This document shows, piece after piece, positions 8,973 through 17,691 of a DNA stretch of 64,000 bases. This DNA is from Alphaproteobacteria bacterium (GTDB taxonomy: Bacteria; Bacteroidota; Bacteroidia; Bacteroidales; FEN-979), in assembly GCA_009928665.1 (NCBI GenBank), contig SACF01000007.1:1-64000 (forward strand). Reading direction: 5' to 3'. Every line of letters starts with the position of its first letter. Within the stretch, counting starts at the first letter, position 1. A program made the position numbers and the translations under genes. Under the pieces are notes generated by a model. The model was given only the letters and a program-made list of their open reading frames with translations. It ran no database searches and was not told the origin of the DNA.

Positions 8973-11132
8973 ATGAAAAGAATCATTGTTTCAGCACTGG
9001 CCTTCCTGACTGTATTTACAGTTTGGAGCCAGGAGATTTCCAGAGCCATAACGGAAGGAAATCTTGAAAAAGTAGTTAAAATCCTGAACGACAATCCCGG
9101 GTTGCTGGATGCAAAAGATATCCAGGGACTTACACCGCTCAACAAATCGCTGGCGGAAGGAAAGAAAGAAATTGCATACGAGCTGATCCGCCGTGGCGCC
9201 AACGCTTCCATCGGTGACAATGAAAACACACTGCCTGTCCACATGGCAGCACGGCTTGGCGACATTGATCTGTACAAAACCATTGCATCGAAGGGTTTCG
9301 ATATCAATGTCAAAGATGACAACGATGTAACCCCTTTGTTTTATTCGATCGTGGGGAAGCACCCGGCCATGACAAAATACCTGGTCGAGAATGGCGCCGA
9401 TGTCAATGCAGTCACCAAAATAAAATGGCCGACACTTCTTTATGCCGCCATTTACGGACCCATTGAAACCGCGCAACTCCTTCTCGATAAAAAAGCGAAT
9501 GTTAACGCAAAGAGTGAAGAAGGGTTCGTTCCGCTCCACAGCGCCGTGTCGTTTGGACGTACCGAAATCGTGAAACTCTTCGTTGAGCGTGGCGCCAGAG
9601 TCAACGAAACCGATGATCATGGCGAGACTCCCATTTTTTGGGCCCTGAATCCGAACACTTACGATGCCGCCAAATACCTGATCGAAAACGGAGCCAAAGC
9701 GACAATGAAAGGAAATACCGGAAGGACCCCCCTGATGACCGTAGCCGGCCGCGGTTCCGTCAACGTGGCAGAATTGTTTTTGCAGCACGGGGTTGACATT
9801 AATGCGATTGACAGTAATGGACAGACTGCCCTTCACAATGCTGCTTATTCACGCAATCCCGATGGGATGAGCAAATTCCTGATCCTGAACGGTGCAGAGG
9901 TAAATCCATTATTCTGTAAACACGGAAAGGTGTCCGGATGCTGCAGCGGAATAACAACTCCCCTGCATTCAGCGGCAAACACGGGACAGTTGGCCATGGT
10001 CAGGAACCTGATAAACAGCGGGGCAAAGATCAATGTTCTCAACCAGGACGGTCTTACCCCCCTGTATCTCGCTGTAAAAAAAGGAAATCCTGACGTGGTG
10101 AAGCTGTTGGTGGAACACGGAGCCTTTTTGAATATCGCGGAAAAAAACCTTGGATATTCTGAACTGATGCTGGCTGTTGCGCTGGGGAAAAAGGATATTG
10201 CGGATTACCTTATTAAAAACGGAGCCGACGTGAACATGAAGAATAAGGAGGGGAAATCGGCCCTTGACCTGGCCTGGAATTACGGTCACAAACAGATTGC
10301 CTATTCATTGCTTACGGCCGGCGGATCTGATGCTTCGCTGGCACAGAACATCAGTCAACCCGATTTGCTCACAAAATCGCTGGGTGAGAAGGAGGCTGCT
10401 GTTTGGTTTTTGGGCCACAGCGGATGGGCAGTCAAGACAAAAAACCATTTGCTGGTTTTCGACTATTTTATCACTCCTGCCGAGGCCGCTCCTCCTGATT
10501 CATCGCTCGCCTGCGGGTACATAAACCTTGACGAACTTAAAAATCAGAATGTGACAGTGTTCTCGTCACACCATCACAGCGATCATTACAACAAGGATTA
10601 TTTCCGGTGGAAACAGACGATAAAGAATATCGATTATGTGATGTGCTTCAACCCGCAGGATGCAACGGCCGACTATAACTTTATCCCCATTCATGGCGAG
10701 AAGCAGGTGAACGGAATGAACATTTCAGTGGTGAAGTCAACCGACGTTGACGGCGGATTTCTTGTTGAAGTCGACGGTCTTGTGATCTTCCACCCGGGTG
10801 ATCTTGCCAACAGGTCCGATAAGCTTGCAAAAGAGTTTACCGATGAAATTGACTGGATTGCTGCCAAAGGTAAAAAGATCGATTTGGCTTTTGCACCCAT
10901 CAGAGGGTGCAGTCTGGGTTCACCTAACCAGGTGAAACTGGGAGTTGAGTACATGGTCGAGAAACTAAGTCCCGTTATGTTGATCCCGATGCATGCAGGA
11001 ACAACTACTTTTGAACTTAAGAAGTTCACTGAAGAGATGTCTGCAAAGAATTATCCCGTAAAACTAAAATATGTTGTAACCAAAGGCGATCATTTTCTTT
11101 ACGGAAACGGAAAAGAGATCACCGGACTCTAA
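8973..11132 (+). CDS. Secreted ankyrin-repeat protein fused to a metallo-beta-lactamase-fold domain
   Basis: A 719-residue exported protein. It has a signal peptide (1-19, ending VWSQ), about thirteen ankyrin repeats up to residue 470 or so (recurring G.TPL..A, NGADVN and KLLVE.GA patterns), then a metallo-beta-lactamase fold (about 482-719). The metal motif HHHSDH is at 533-538. A later FHPGD (near 605) and PMHAGT (near 672) supply the remaining expected ligands. The hydrolase half resembles UlaG-type lactonases or phosphodiesterases rather than antibiotic-degrading enzymes. The ankyrin part contains one cysteine-bearing insert (FCKHGKVSGCC). Substrate unknown; probably periplasmic. It stands alone on the plus strand. 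Confidence 0.85.
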   Translation: MKRIIVSALAFLTVFTVWSQEISRAITEGNLEKVVKILNDNPGLLDAKDIQGLTPLNKSLAEGKKEIAYELIRRGANASIGDNENTLPVHMAARLGDIDLYKTIASKGFDINVKDDNDVTPLFYSIVGKHPAMTKYLVENGADVNAVTKIKWPTLLYAAIYGPIETAQLLLDKKANVNAKSEEGFVPLHSAVSFGRTEIVKLFVERGARVNETDDHGETPIFWALNPNTYDAAKYLIENGAKATMKGNTGRTPLMTVAGRGSVNVAELFLQHGVDINAIDSNGQTALHNAAYSRNPDGMSKFLILNGAEVNPLFCKHGKVSGCCSGITTPLHSAANTGQLAMVRNLINSGAKINVLNQDGLTPLYLAVKKGNPDVVKLLVEHGAFLNIAEKNLGYSELMLAVALGKKDIADYLIKNGADVNMKNKEGKSALDLAWNYGHKQIAYSLLTAGGSDASLAQNISQPDLLTKSLGEKEAAVWFLGHSGWAVKTKNHLLVFDYFITPAEAAPPDSSLACGYINLDELKNQNVTVFSSHHHSDHYNKDYFRWKQTIKNIDYVMCFNPQDATADYNFIPIHGEKQVNGMNISVVKSTDVDGGFLVEVDGLVIFHPGDLANRSDKLAKEFTDEIDWIAAKGKKIDLAFAPIRGCSLGSPNQVKLGVEYMVEKLSPVMLIPMHAGTTTFELKKFTEEMSAKNYPVKLKYVVTKGDHFLYGNGKEITGL

Positions 11133-11139
11133 TTTCAAT

Positions 11140-11147
11140 TATCTTTG
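11140..11147 (+). promoter_or_regulatory. -7 box TATCTTTG upstream of the sensor kinase
   Basis: Perfect TAnnTTTG match 8 nt past the stop of the ankyrin gene and 75 nt before the kinase ATG at 11223. If used, the transcript would begin before the hairpin at 11159-11198, placing that hairpin in the 5' leader. Confidence 0.5.
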
Positions 11148-11158
11148 AACTCCGGGTT

Positions 11159-11198
11159 ATCCCCCGCTCCTTGACCTTCCAGGCAGGAGGCGGGGGAT
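11159..11198 (+). other. GC-rich hairpin between ankyrin gene and kinase
   Basis: The arms ATCCCCCGC and GCGGGGGAT pair perfectly over 9 bp, with a loop that can pair further (TCCT with AGGA). The sequence after it (TAAAAGAATC) has no U-run, so it is a poor intrinsic terminator. Either a leader structure of the kinase mRNA or a processing or attenuation element. Confidence 0.5.
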
Positions 11199-11222
11199 TA
11201 AAAGAATCAACGTGCGCGGTTC

Positions 11223-12311
11223 ATGACCAAAAGGCAAAAAAATATCCTCTTCTGGATCCTCCAGATATTCGGGTGGGCCCTCTATGGAATAGCATATTTC
11301 CTTCTGATGCGTAAATCGGTTGAAAAAAGCAGCTTCATCAGCAATATGCTTTTCCTGTTCACCTACATGGTCGGATTCGGCATTACGGTCATGCTCCGTT
11401 ATTATTTCCGTTTTCTCCGGAAAAAGGTCAACCGGAACGGGCTGATGTTTACGTTGGCCCTTTGCATGATGATCCTTGCCTGCCCGCTTTGGTACTGGGT
11501 CGACATATGGATCAGCATGAAATTCTGGGACCCCGGATATGTAAAAAAGTTCCTCCAGAACGTTACGATCCTGTCGTTCGTGCGGGCAACGGTCATGAAC
11601 TTCATTCCCCTCCTCGCCTGGAGTACCCTCTATTTTGCCATCACCTACTGGATGGAACTGCAGTTGGAGAAAAAAAGAGCTGAAGACGCTATCCACCTGG
11701 CCCGGAAATCGCAATTCGAGATGCTCCGGTACCAGCTCAACCCTCATTTTCTGTTCAACTCCCTCAACTCAACCCGCGCCCTTATTGACGAGGATCCGAA
11801 AGCTGCACGAGAAATGATCACCGAGCTGTCAGAATTCCTGAGGTATTCGCTTATCGATAAGGATATCGCCTTCAGGCCGCTGCGCGAGGAACTCAAGGCC
11901 CTGCAACACTATCTTTCCATCGAGAAAAAACGGTTTGAAGAAAACCTGGTGATCGACTACCAGGTTGATCCTGCCACCGAGGAAACAAGGGTCCTTGGAT
12001 TCCTGATCCATCCCCTTATCGAGAATGCAATCAAATACGGGATGAAAACGAGCGATACACCGCTAAAACTGACAATCAAAACCGCCCTGGAAAAAGAATA
12101 TCTGGTGATCAGGATATGCAATTCAGGGAAATGGATTGAGAAAGAGGAGCATGATCAGGAAACGGGTAATGGGACGGGTACAGGATTAGACAATGTAAAG
12201 AAGAGACTTGAAAATGCATATCCTGAAAGTCATTATCTCAGGATTGACAAAGAAACTGATCAGGTCTGCGTGACCATCGGCATCCGCGAGATAACCGGGG
12301 AGACTGCTTAA
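11223..12311 (+). CDS. LytS/YehU-type sensor histidine kinase
   Basis: A 362-residue membrane kinase of the PF06580 type. Four hydrophobic segments occupy residues 10-28, 40-62, 73-96 and 118-142, followed by a short coiled coil and the phosphoacceptor box LRYQLNPHFLFNSLNS with His175. The ATPase part has HPLIENAIKYGMK (N box, near 262) and GTGTGLDNVKKRL (G box, near 317). There is no extracellular sensory domain, so it presumably senses a membrane-derived signal. The LytTR response regulator at 12495 is the obvious partner, although 183 bp lie between them. Confidence 0.92.
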   Translation: MTKRQKNILFWILQIFGWALYGIAYFLLMRKSVEKSSFISNMLFLFTYMVGFGITVMLRYYFRFLRKKVNRNGLMFTLALCMMILACPLWYWVDIWISMKFWDPGYVKKFLQNVTILSFVRATVMNFIPLLAWSTLYFAITYWMELQLEKKRAEDAIHLARKSQFEMLRYQLNPHFLFNSLNSTRALIDEDPKAAREMITELSEFLRYSLIDKDIAFRPLREELKALQHYLSIEKKRFEENLVIDYQVDPATEETRVLGFLIHPLIENAIKYGMKTSDTPLKLTIKTALEKEYLVIRICNSGKWIEKEEHDQETGNGTGTGLDNVKKRLENAYPESHYLRIDKETDQVCVTIGIREITGETA

Positions 12312-12411
12312 CGACGCATGGCGGGCAGTTCCGGGTGAAAATCAAACGGGATGGATCCCGGCAAAGTCCCGGTTTCGGATTTCGCTGCACGCCGGGTGGA
12401 ATTGAATCTGG

Positions 12412-12480
12412 CAAGATTAAGAAACTGTTTAAAATTTACGATTGAACATGACTAACTAAATTTAAACAGGCTCTAATTAA
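12412..12480. repeat. Imperfect palindrome, possible MITE or IS-end remnant
   Basis: The left arm CTGTTTAAAATTTA (12425-12438) and right arm TAAATTTAAACAG (12457-12469) pair with one bulge. The flanks TTAAGAAA and GCTCTAATTAA extend the similarity. Paired AT-rich ends of this kind resemble terminal inverted repeats of insertion sequences. No transposase is present; only 18 bp lie between the arms. Confidence 0.45.
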
Positions 12481-12494
12481 TCCATGTTTCAGAT

Positions 12495-13235
12495 ATGAAT
12501 CAGGGAAGTAAGATCAAAATACTCCAGGCAATGGTTGTCGACGATGAACGCCTGGCGAGGAATGAACTGATCAACCTGCTGAAAAGTCATCCCGAAATCA
12601 ATGTGGCAGGGCAGGCCGACAGCGTTGAATCGGCAAAGACGGAAATCGAACGGGTCAACCCTAATGTACTGTTTCTCGATATCCAGATGCCCAGGAAATC
12701 GGGCTTCGATCTCATCAATGAAATATCGTTCAGCGGGAAGATCATTTTTGTCACAGCGTATGATGAATACGCCATCCGTGCTTTTGAAGTGAACGCACTC
12801 GATTACCTGCTGAAACCTGTTTCGCCCGACAGGCTTGCCTCATCACTGATGCGGCTCCGGGATGAAGCGCCGGAAACGGTTTTTCAAGGGAAAAAGCTGA
12901 AATATGATGATCAGTTGTTTCTTCATTTCGGGAATCAACTCAGGTTCCTGAGGATCAGCAATATTGTCCTCATCAAATCCGAAGCCGATTATTCAAAGGT
13001 GCATCTTACCGGAGGAACCACCGGGCTTGTGTTAAAGACCATGCGCGAATGGGAAGAAAGGCTTCCCGAAAATCATTTTTGCCGGATTCACAGGTCGGCC
13101 ATCGTAAACATCGGGATGATCGACAGGATTGAAAAGTGGTTCAACTACGGGCTGCGGATTTACCTCCCCGGCAATCTGGATCCTATCAACATCAGCAGGA
13201 GAAATGCCGTAAAGATCAAAGAGCGTTTCGGTTGA
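12495..13235 (+). CDS. LytTR-family response regulator
   Basis: 246 residues. A receiver domain (about 10-125) contains the acidic pair VDDE near 15-18, the phosphoacceptor Asp62 in LFLDIQMP, FVTAYDEYA and the KP motif LLKPVSP. A LytTR DNA-binding domain (about 140-244) contains IVLIKSEADYSKVHL and FCRIHRSAIVN. It is the expected target of the LytS-type kinase just upstream. Such pairs in Bacteroidetes often regulate envelope or surface genes; the target here is unknown. Confidence 0.93.
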   Translation: MNQGSKIKILQAMVVDDERLARNELINLLKSHPEINVAGQADSVESAKTEIERVNPNVLFLDIQMPRKSGFDLINEISFSGKIIFVTAYDEYAIRAFEVNALDYLLKPVSPDRLASSLMRLRDEAPETVFQGKKLKYDDQLFLHFGNQLRFLRISNIVLIKSEADYSKVHLTGGTTGLVLKTMREWEERLPENHFCRIHRSAIVNIGMIDRIEKWFNYGLRIYLPGNLDPINISRRNAVKIKERFG

Positions 13236-13281
13236 TTTATTCATGCGGCATTGCTGCTTACCGGATCCTGACCAGTTCAGT

Positions 13282-14358
13282 TCACTTCTCTTTTTCTCCT
13301 TCAGGACCTGAAGCAAATTGATTCTTCGGCCTGTATCGGCGCCAGAATTTAAAACGTGTCAGCGAGGTCACGTAAAACAACGGTCGTATCCAGCGAAACC
13401 TCAGCAGGTAATGAAAAAGCCGGTATAATATAACCAGCGAAAAAAACGTCAGCAACCATCCTGTGATGTTCACTCCCAGCCTCATCCAGCCGTTATCGAC
13501 GTTCATGGTGATCAGGTTACCGACAAACTGCCAGAACCACCTGATGATTCCCAAGTTGATCAGGAACATAATGCCGATGATATACCCATGCGCCGTTTCG
13601 ATTGCCCTCCGGGGACAATCGTTCATGCAGCGCATGCAGCTTTCGCACCTGTAAGACCAAAATGGACGCTTATCGACCGTAAGGATCGCTTTTACAGGAC
13701 AGTTTTTTATGCAAAGATCGCATTTGTCGCAGGCGTCGGTTGCATAAAACGATTTTGCAAAAATAAACCTCCCCACGAAAAAATAGCCAATGGTGACGGG
13801 AGCAATAATCAGATCCTGGATGATGTCGCGAAAAGCCCGGTATTCATGTTTACCATCGAGGATCTTTTCTGCAAATGCCCTGCTGATCTGTCGGCACCGG
13901 CCGTAAATCGATGCCACTACCTTTTCTTTGACGCCGGGATGAATCGAGATCCAGTTGGAAGGGAGATCGATCGAGCGCATCCCAGCAATCCGGTATCCTT
14001 TCACGAGCAGGACCAGCGCTGCCAGCCAAAGGGCAAGGCCACTCAGTCCCGGGATGAACCATTTCGACAGCTTCAGCCCTGCGCGGGTATTCATGATAAT
14101 TGCCCGGTTGCCCTTCGCCATCGGGAACCTGAAAATAAAATACATCATCGCCGGTGGATAGTTGAAACCATGGGTTGGCGAGATGAATCCGATCAGGGAG
14201 TCAGGAGGCGGGGGAATGATGTGTTTCCGGTCGATCCTGGCAATGTCGATTGTTGTTGCAGGAATGCTTCTTTCTTGCGCTACTTCCGAGATCCACCGGG
14301 CGACATTACGGGCATTGCCGGTACCGGAGAAAAAATAAATGGTCAAGGAAGATTCCAT
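13282..14358 (-). CDS. EFR1-family flavodoxin/ferredoxin membrane protein
   Basis: An iron-sulfur flavoprotein of the EFR1 type. The N-terminus has a flavodoxin-like FMN-binding loop FFSGTGNAR (residues 10-18) and later SPTHGFNYPP. A ferredoxin module with two 4Fe-4S motifs, CDKCDLCIKNCP and CESCMRCMNDCP, lies near 215-260. Hydrophobic segments lie near 105-125 and 265-325, so it is membrane bound. The start at 14358 gives 358 residues; a start at 14385 would add nine. A TATCTTTG -7 box on the same strand (14397-14404) fits either. Electron donor and acceptor are unknown. Confidence 0.82.
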   Translation of the reverse strand: MESSLTIYFFSGTGNARNVARWISEVAQERSIPATTIDIARIDRKHIIPPPPDSLIGFISPTHGFNYPPAMMYFIFRFPMAKGNRAIIMNTRAGLKLSKWFIPGLSGLALWLAALVLLVKGYRIAGMRSIDLPSNWISIHPGVKEKVVASIYGRCRQISRAFAEKILDGKHEYRAFRDIIQDLIIAPVTIGYFFVGRFIFAKSFYATDACDKCDLCIKNCPVKAILTVDKRPFWSYRCESCMRCMNDCPRRAIETAHGYIIGIMFLINLGIIRWFWQFVGNLITMNVDNGWMRLGVNITGWLLTFFSLVILYRLFHYLLRFRWIRPLFYVTSLTRFKFWRRYRPKNQFASGPEGEKEK

Positions 14359-14396
14359 GGAGCAGGTTCGAACCAAAAACATCAATAACGACTGTT

Positions 14397-14404
14397 CAAA
14401 GATA
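14397..14404 (-). promoter_or_regulatory. -7 box TATCTTTG for the EFR1 gene
   Basis: Perfect consensus on the minus strand, 38 nt before the ATG at 14358 and 11 nt before the alternative at 14385. The longer leader favours the 14358 start. Confidence 0.55.
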
Positions 14405-14474
14405 CAGATTTCCTTTGCTACTTATCATGGCTGTCATTCTACCGCTTACTAAAAAGAATAGATGTACTCAAGGA

Positions 14475-14569
14475 ATAATGGACAATGGAAAATGGAAAAT
14501 GGAAAATGGAAAACGAGGGAAGGGCAGAAATGAAATTTAAAGTTCAAGTGTCAAAATTCAAAAAACTTA
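14475..14569 (+). repeat. Composite word-repeat tract D
   Basis: AATGGACAATGGAAAATGG words (about five units), GGAAAACG, then AAAGTTCAAGTGTCAAAATT-type words. It lies just downstream of the 3' end of the decayed minus-strand gene ending at 14587 and upstream of the EFR1 promoter. It carries the first two modules and a TTCAAA module. Confidence 0.7.
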
Positions 14570-14586
14570 GATGATCCTTCAGTATT

Positions 14587-14974
14587 TTAAGGCGCCACGA
14601 TCGACATATCGGTTGGCCCGAGCTCTTTTATCCCCAATCCCGCCAGAATCTTCTTTACACGGGAACGATAATAAGGGACAGTAAAGAAAGTAGTGAAACA
14701 GTCGGTGTAGTAGAATTCCAAACCATCGAAGAGAATCGTTAAACGTCATGGAATAGGATTTCCCGAATCATTATAGCGACAGAATCCATTGATATCGGGG
14801 ATACCGTTGGAAGTTTCGCTCCTTTCCCGATACCTGAAAAACCAGACTTAGGGGAATTCAGCATGGTTCATCATCCGGGTAATAAAAACTATACGTAAAC
14901 ATACTTGTGTTACTGGTATCAAACCATGTGAAAATTCCTGCCAATAGCGGGTGCGAATTCTGCCAACGTGAAAA
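14587..14974 (-). pseudogene. Decayed gene of unknown family
   Basis: The minus strand reads as protein in pieces. From about 14974 one frame gives VFSRWQNSHPLLAGIFTWFD and continues to YYPDDEPC, stopping at 14858-14860. A second frame gives WFFRYRERSETSNGIPD and GFCRYNDSGNPIP, with in-frame stops TAA at 14848-14850 and TGA at 14746-14748. It then runs on as LFDGLEFYYTDCFTTFFTVP and KKILAGLGIKELGPTDMSIV to the final TAA at 14587. All later pieces share one frame, so the gene seems to have one frameshift and at least one nonsense mutation. The aromatic-rich sequence is not one I recognise. It lies directly downstream of the type IX protein gene on the same strand. Confidence 0.6.
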
Positions 14975-14986
14975 ACAGGAAAAAGC

Positions 14987-17272
14987 TTAGAGGATGACGA
15001 CTTTCTTTAAAATAATGTCATTTCCGGTCTGGATTTTTACCAGAAAGATCCCGGTGTCGTCGATATTAAATCTTTCTTTCCCGTCTTCATGGCCACATTC
15101 CCGGGTTTCGACAACGATACCAAGGTTGTTATAGACCGTGATCCGGTTGATGGGGAATTCACTTTCGACATAAAAAACACCCTGGCATGGAACGGGATAG
15201 ATCTGTACAGCAGTTTTATACATATTTCCTGTACCCGCCTGCTTCCCTTTTTGCGTAACGGTAATTTTTCTTGCCGGAGCGGGGAAAGCGACGATCGTCA
15301 GTTCTATGGTTCTGGGGGTTACTGTGGGATTCTTTTCGGTGGCAGAAATCAGAACGGTGTCATTTCCGTAACCGTTCATGGTGCTGACATACAACCAGGG
15401 CGGCAGCGAATCGGTCATGGTCCAGTTTGCATTGGTTGAGATGTACAGCGTATCCCTGCTTCCGGGCATAAAATCCAATACCATCGAGTCGGGTACCACG
15501 TTCAACAAATACATTTCCGATATTGGTCTTTTCCAGATACCAAATAAAGTTCCAGCGTAGATGGTTGTATCCCTGGTCATTAATGAACGAACATAAATAT
15601 ACTCAGGGAATCCTTCATTGCGGAGAACCCAGTTGTTGCCCAGGTCGGTCGTAACATACACCCCCGACGTATGACCGCACAAAACAATGGAATCATAAGA
15701 AATGACCTCATCCAACATGTTAGGCAGGAGTGATATTCCGTTTGTCGATTTAGTCCATAAAACAGGATTAATTGCCGATCGGTAGAGGTAGTTGCCTCCA
15801 CCGAAAAGTTTCGACCGGGCTAAGCATATCGAGTACAACCAGGGTTTTGCCAATCCATCATTAACAGGCACCCAGCTAATTCCTTTGTCGGGAGAGCAAA
15901 AAACTCCCGACCAACATGCCGCGAAAATCGTATCAGTGGAAAAAGCAATATCATATACCGACTGATTGGGAAGAATAACCAACCACGAAATGCCGTTATC
16001 AACTGAACGGAATAAACCGGTTTTTGTTCCGGCATAAAGGATGGTGTCCTTCGAACGGATGACATTGATACACCGGTTTTTTAGATATAAAGTATCGTAA
16101 GTCCAAGATGTGCCTTCGTCGACTGATCGGTACAATCCATTAATTGAACCTGCAAAGAGAATGGATTTATAGTGCCACAAGCATTGATAATAAATATCAT
16201 AGAGGCTGCCATGAGCCGGCATAAGCAACTCCCAGGTACTACCATGGTCAGTTGAACGGAACACTCCGAGATATGTCGCAGCAAATAAGGATTGCCCGTC
16301 CATTGTGTAATCCTGGATACCGGCTTTGGACAACCCCTCATTGTTGAGCATCCATGTATTTCCCAGATCAAAGGATTTATAGACTCCGTCGGTAGTACTG
16401 GCAATCAGATAACCATTTGCCTGTTTCAAACAATTGATATTATGATGAATCATTCCTATATTGTAAGTAGACCATGTCAATCCTTCATCCTGTGAACGGA
16501 ATAATCCATAGCCCATACCTGAAGCATAGAAAAAAGTTGTGTCGTAAAACATTTCATCGAATACCAAATTTATCTGTGGATCTGTCAATCTTGTCCAGTT
16601 GTTTCCCTGGTCCGTGGTTCTGTATAATCCTCCGTAAACTCCGACGATCATAATTGAATCTTTTGTCATCAGAGAGGTGATTTCCCAATTTGGCAATGTT
16701 GACGTATTATATGGAATCCATGTATCACAATGATCATCTGAATAAAAGAGTTCTCCTTCCTGGGTTCCAATATAGAAACGGTTTTCTGAGCACGTAAAAA
16801 GAGTTTTGTAACCCGGAGGTAATCCATCTGGTTTCAGGTGCCAGGTATTGCCGGAATCTCCCAATACCAGTATTCCATTTTTTGATTGCATGAAAAGCAG
16901 GGAATCATGATTAATCATTTTTCCGGCTTTTGAATTGTCCGGTAATTCTGAGTCCGCAATTTTCCAATCGAAATCTTTAATGTCCGTTTTGTACAGATGT
17001 CCGCCTAAGGCATATAGTGTGGAACCGTAAAATCCAAGACTATACATCGAATTATCTTTTGGTAAACCATCATTGATCGATAGCCAATGATTGCCATTGT
17101 CGTAGGATACAAAGAATTCACCACGCTGATCACGGCCTCCGGCGTAAATGGTGGAATCTTTGATAAGCAATGGCCCGATGCCGGCCTGGCACGGACCGTT
17201 CATTACCTGCCATTGGGCTTTGATCTCGCTGAAAGTGAGCAACAGGCCCAGGATCATAAAAAGCCGGTACAT
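14987..17272 (-). CDS. Type IX-secreted beta-propeller-like (BNR/sortilin-type) protein
   Basis: A 761-residue secreted protein. It has a signal peptide (1-19) and then about fourteen repeats of roughly 40 residues carrying D.G..W (SYDNGNHWL, TTDQGNNWTRL, SVDEGTSWTY, SPDKGISWVP), the Asp-box pattern of sialidase and Vps10-like propellers. A BACON-like beta-sandwich (about 590-675) contains FMPGSRDTLYISTNANW. The end is a type IX secretion sorting domain (about 690-761) with VQIYPVPCQGVFYVES and a final Lys-Lys. No catalytic residues of a sialidase were recognised. Likely surface exposed or released; ligand unknown. Confidence 0.82.
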   Translation of the reverse strand: MYRLFMILGLLLTFSEIKAQWQVMNGPCQAGIGPLLIKDSTIYAGGRDQRGEFFVSYDNGNHWLSINDGLPKDNSMYSLGFYGSTLYALGGHLYKTDIKDFDWKIADSELPDNSKAGKMINHDSLLFMQSKNGILVLGDSGNTWHLKPDGLPPGYKTLFTCSENRFYIGTQEGELFYSDDHCDTWIPYNTSTLPNWEITSLMTKDSIMIVGVYGGLYRTTDQGNNWTRLTDPQINLVFDEMFYDTTFFYASGMGYGLFRSQDEGLTWSTYNIGMIHHNINCLKQANGYLIASTTDGVYKSFDLGNTWMLNNEGLSKAGIQDYTMDGQSLFAATYLGVFRSTDHGSTWELLMPAHGSLYDIYYQCLWHYKSILFAGSINGLYRSVDEGTSWTYDTLYLKNRCINVIRSKDTILYAGTKTGLFRSVDNGISWLVILPNQSVYDIAFSTDTIFAACWSGVFCSPDKGISWVPVNDGLAKPWLYSICLARSKLFGGGNYLYRSAINPVLWTKSTNGISLLPNMLDEVISYDSIVLCGHTSGVYVTTDLGNNWVLRNEGFPEYIYVRSLMTRDTTIYAGTLFGIWKRPISEMYLLNVVPDSMVLDFMPGSRDTLYISTNANWTMTDSLPPWLYVSTMNGYGNDTVLISATEKNPTVTPRTIELTIVAFPAPARKITVTQKGKQAGTGNMYKTAVQIYPVPCQGVFYVESEFPINRITVYNNLGIVVETRECGHEDGKERFNIDDTGIFLVKIQTGNDIILKKVVIL

Positions 17273-17297
17273 ATTTAAAATCTAACTATCTGTAAAA

Positions 17298-17691
17298 TTA
17301 TGAAATTATTTCGAAAAAGCTAATCCTAACCTGTTTTATTCCACGATTTCTTCGCGACCCGGCAAATTCTGGCCAGTCTTGCCGTTTCACGAAATCATCG
17401 ATAATCTGTTCCTTCCTGCCAACAACCCTAACAATATTTACCTTCGGAGACAGTTCTGTCGCTTCGACCAGGAAGTTGCTTAGTTTGATGTCAATCTGAA
17501 GGAGCGTTTGTCACTGAAGATTGTAAACCGCTATTATCCTGTTGGTCATGAAATGTCCTTGTTCCTGCTCCGCCTCCACCGGCCCCCTCGGTGCTTCGAA
17601 ACCATAGCCAGGCAGGATCCTGTCGACCGGGAGGTCCTTCAGTAATGAGAAAAACTGTGATTAACGTGACCAGAAATAACAGATTTCTCAT
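17298..17691 (-). pseudogene. Decayed small exported-protein gene, unknown family
   Basis: A start at 17691 gives a signal-peptide-like MRNLLFLVTLITVFLIT. The reading then continues sensibly only in another frame: LLKDLPVDRILPGYGFEAPR and TNRIIAVYNLQ, an in-frame TGA at 17511-17513, then QTLLQIDIKLSNFLVEATEL, VNIVRVVGRKEQIIDDFVKR and QDWPEFAGSRR to TAA at 17298. One frameshift near 17645 plus one nonsense codon would account for it. The original frame alone gives a low-complexity glycine-rich reading of the same bases. Family not recognised. It lies upstream of the type IX protein on the same strand. Confidence 0.5.

Noticed and set aside
8973..11132. Beta-lactam resistance function for the metallo-beta-lactamase-fold domain
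   Set aside because: The sequence resembles UlaG-type hydrolases, and the ankyrin fusion does not fit a beta-lactamase.
14356..14375. GGTTCGAACC resembling a tRNA T-arm
   Set aside because: No acceptor, anticodon or D arm can be folded around it, and it lies at the start of the EFR1 gene.
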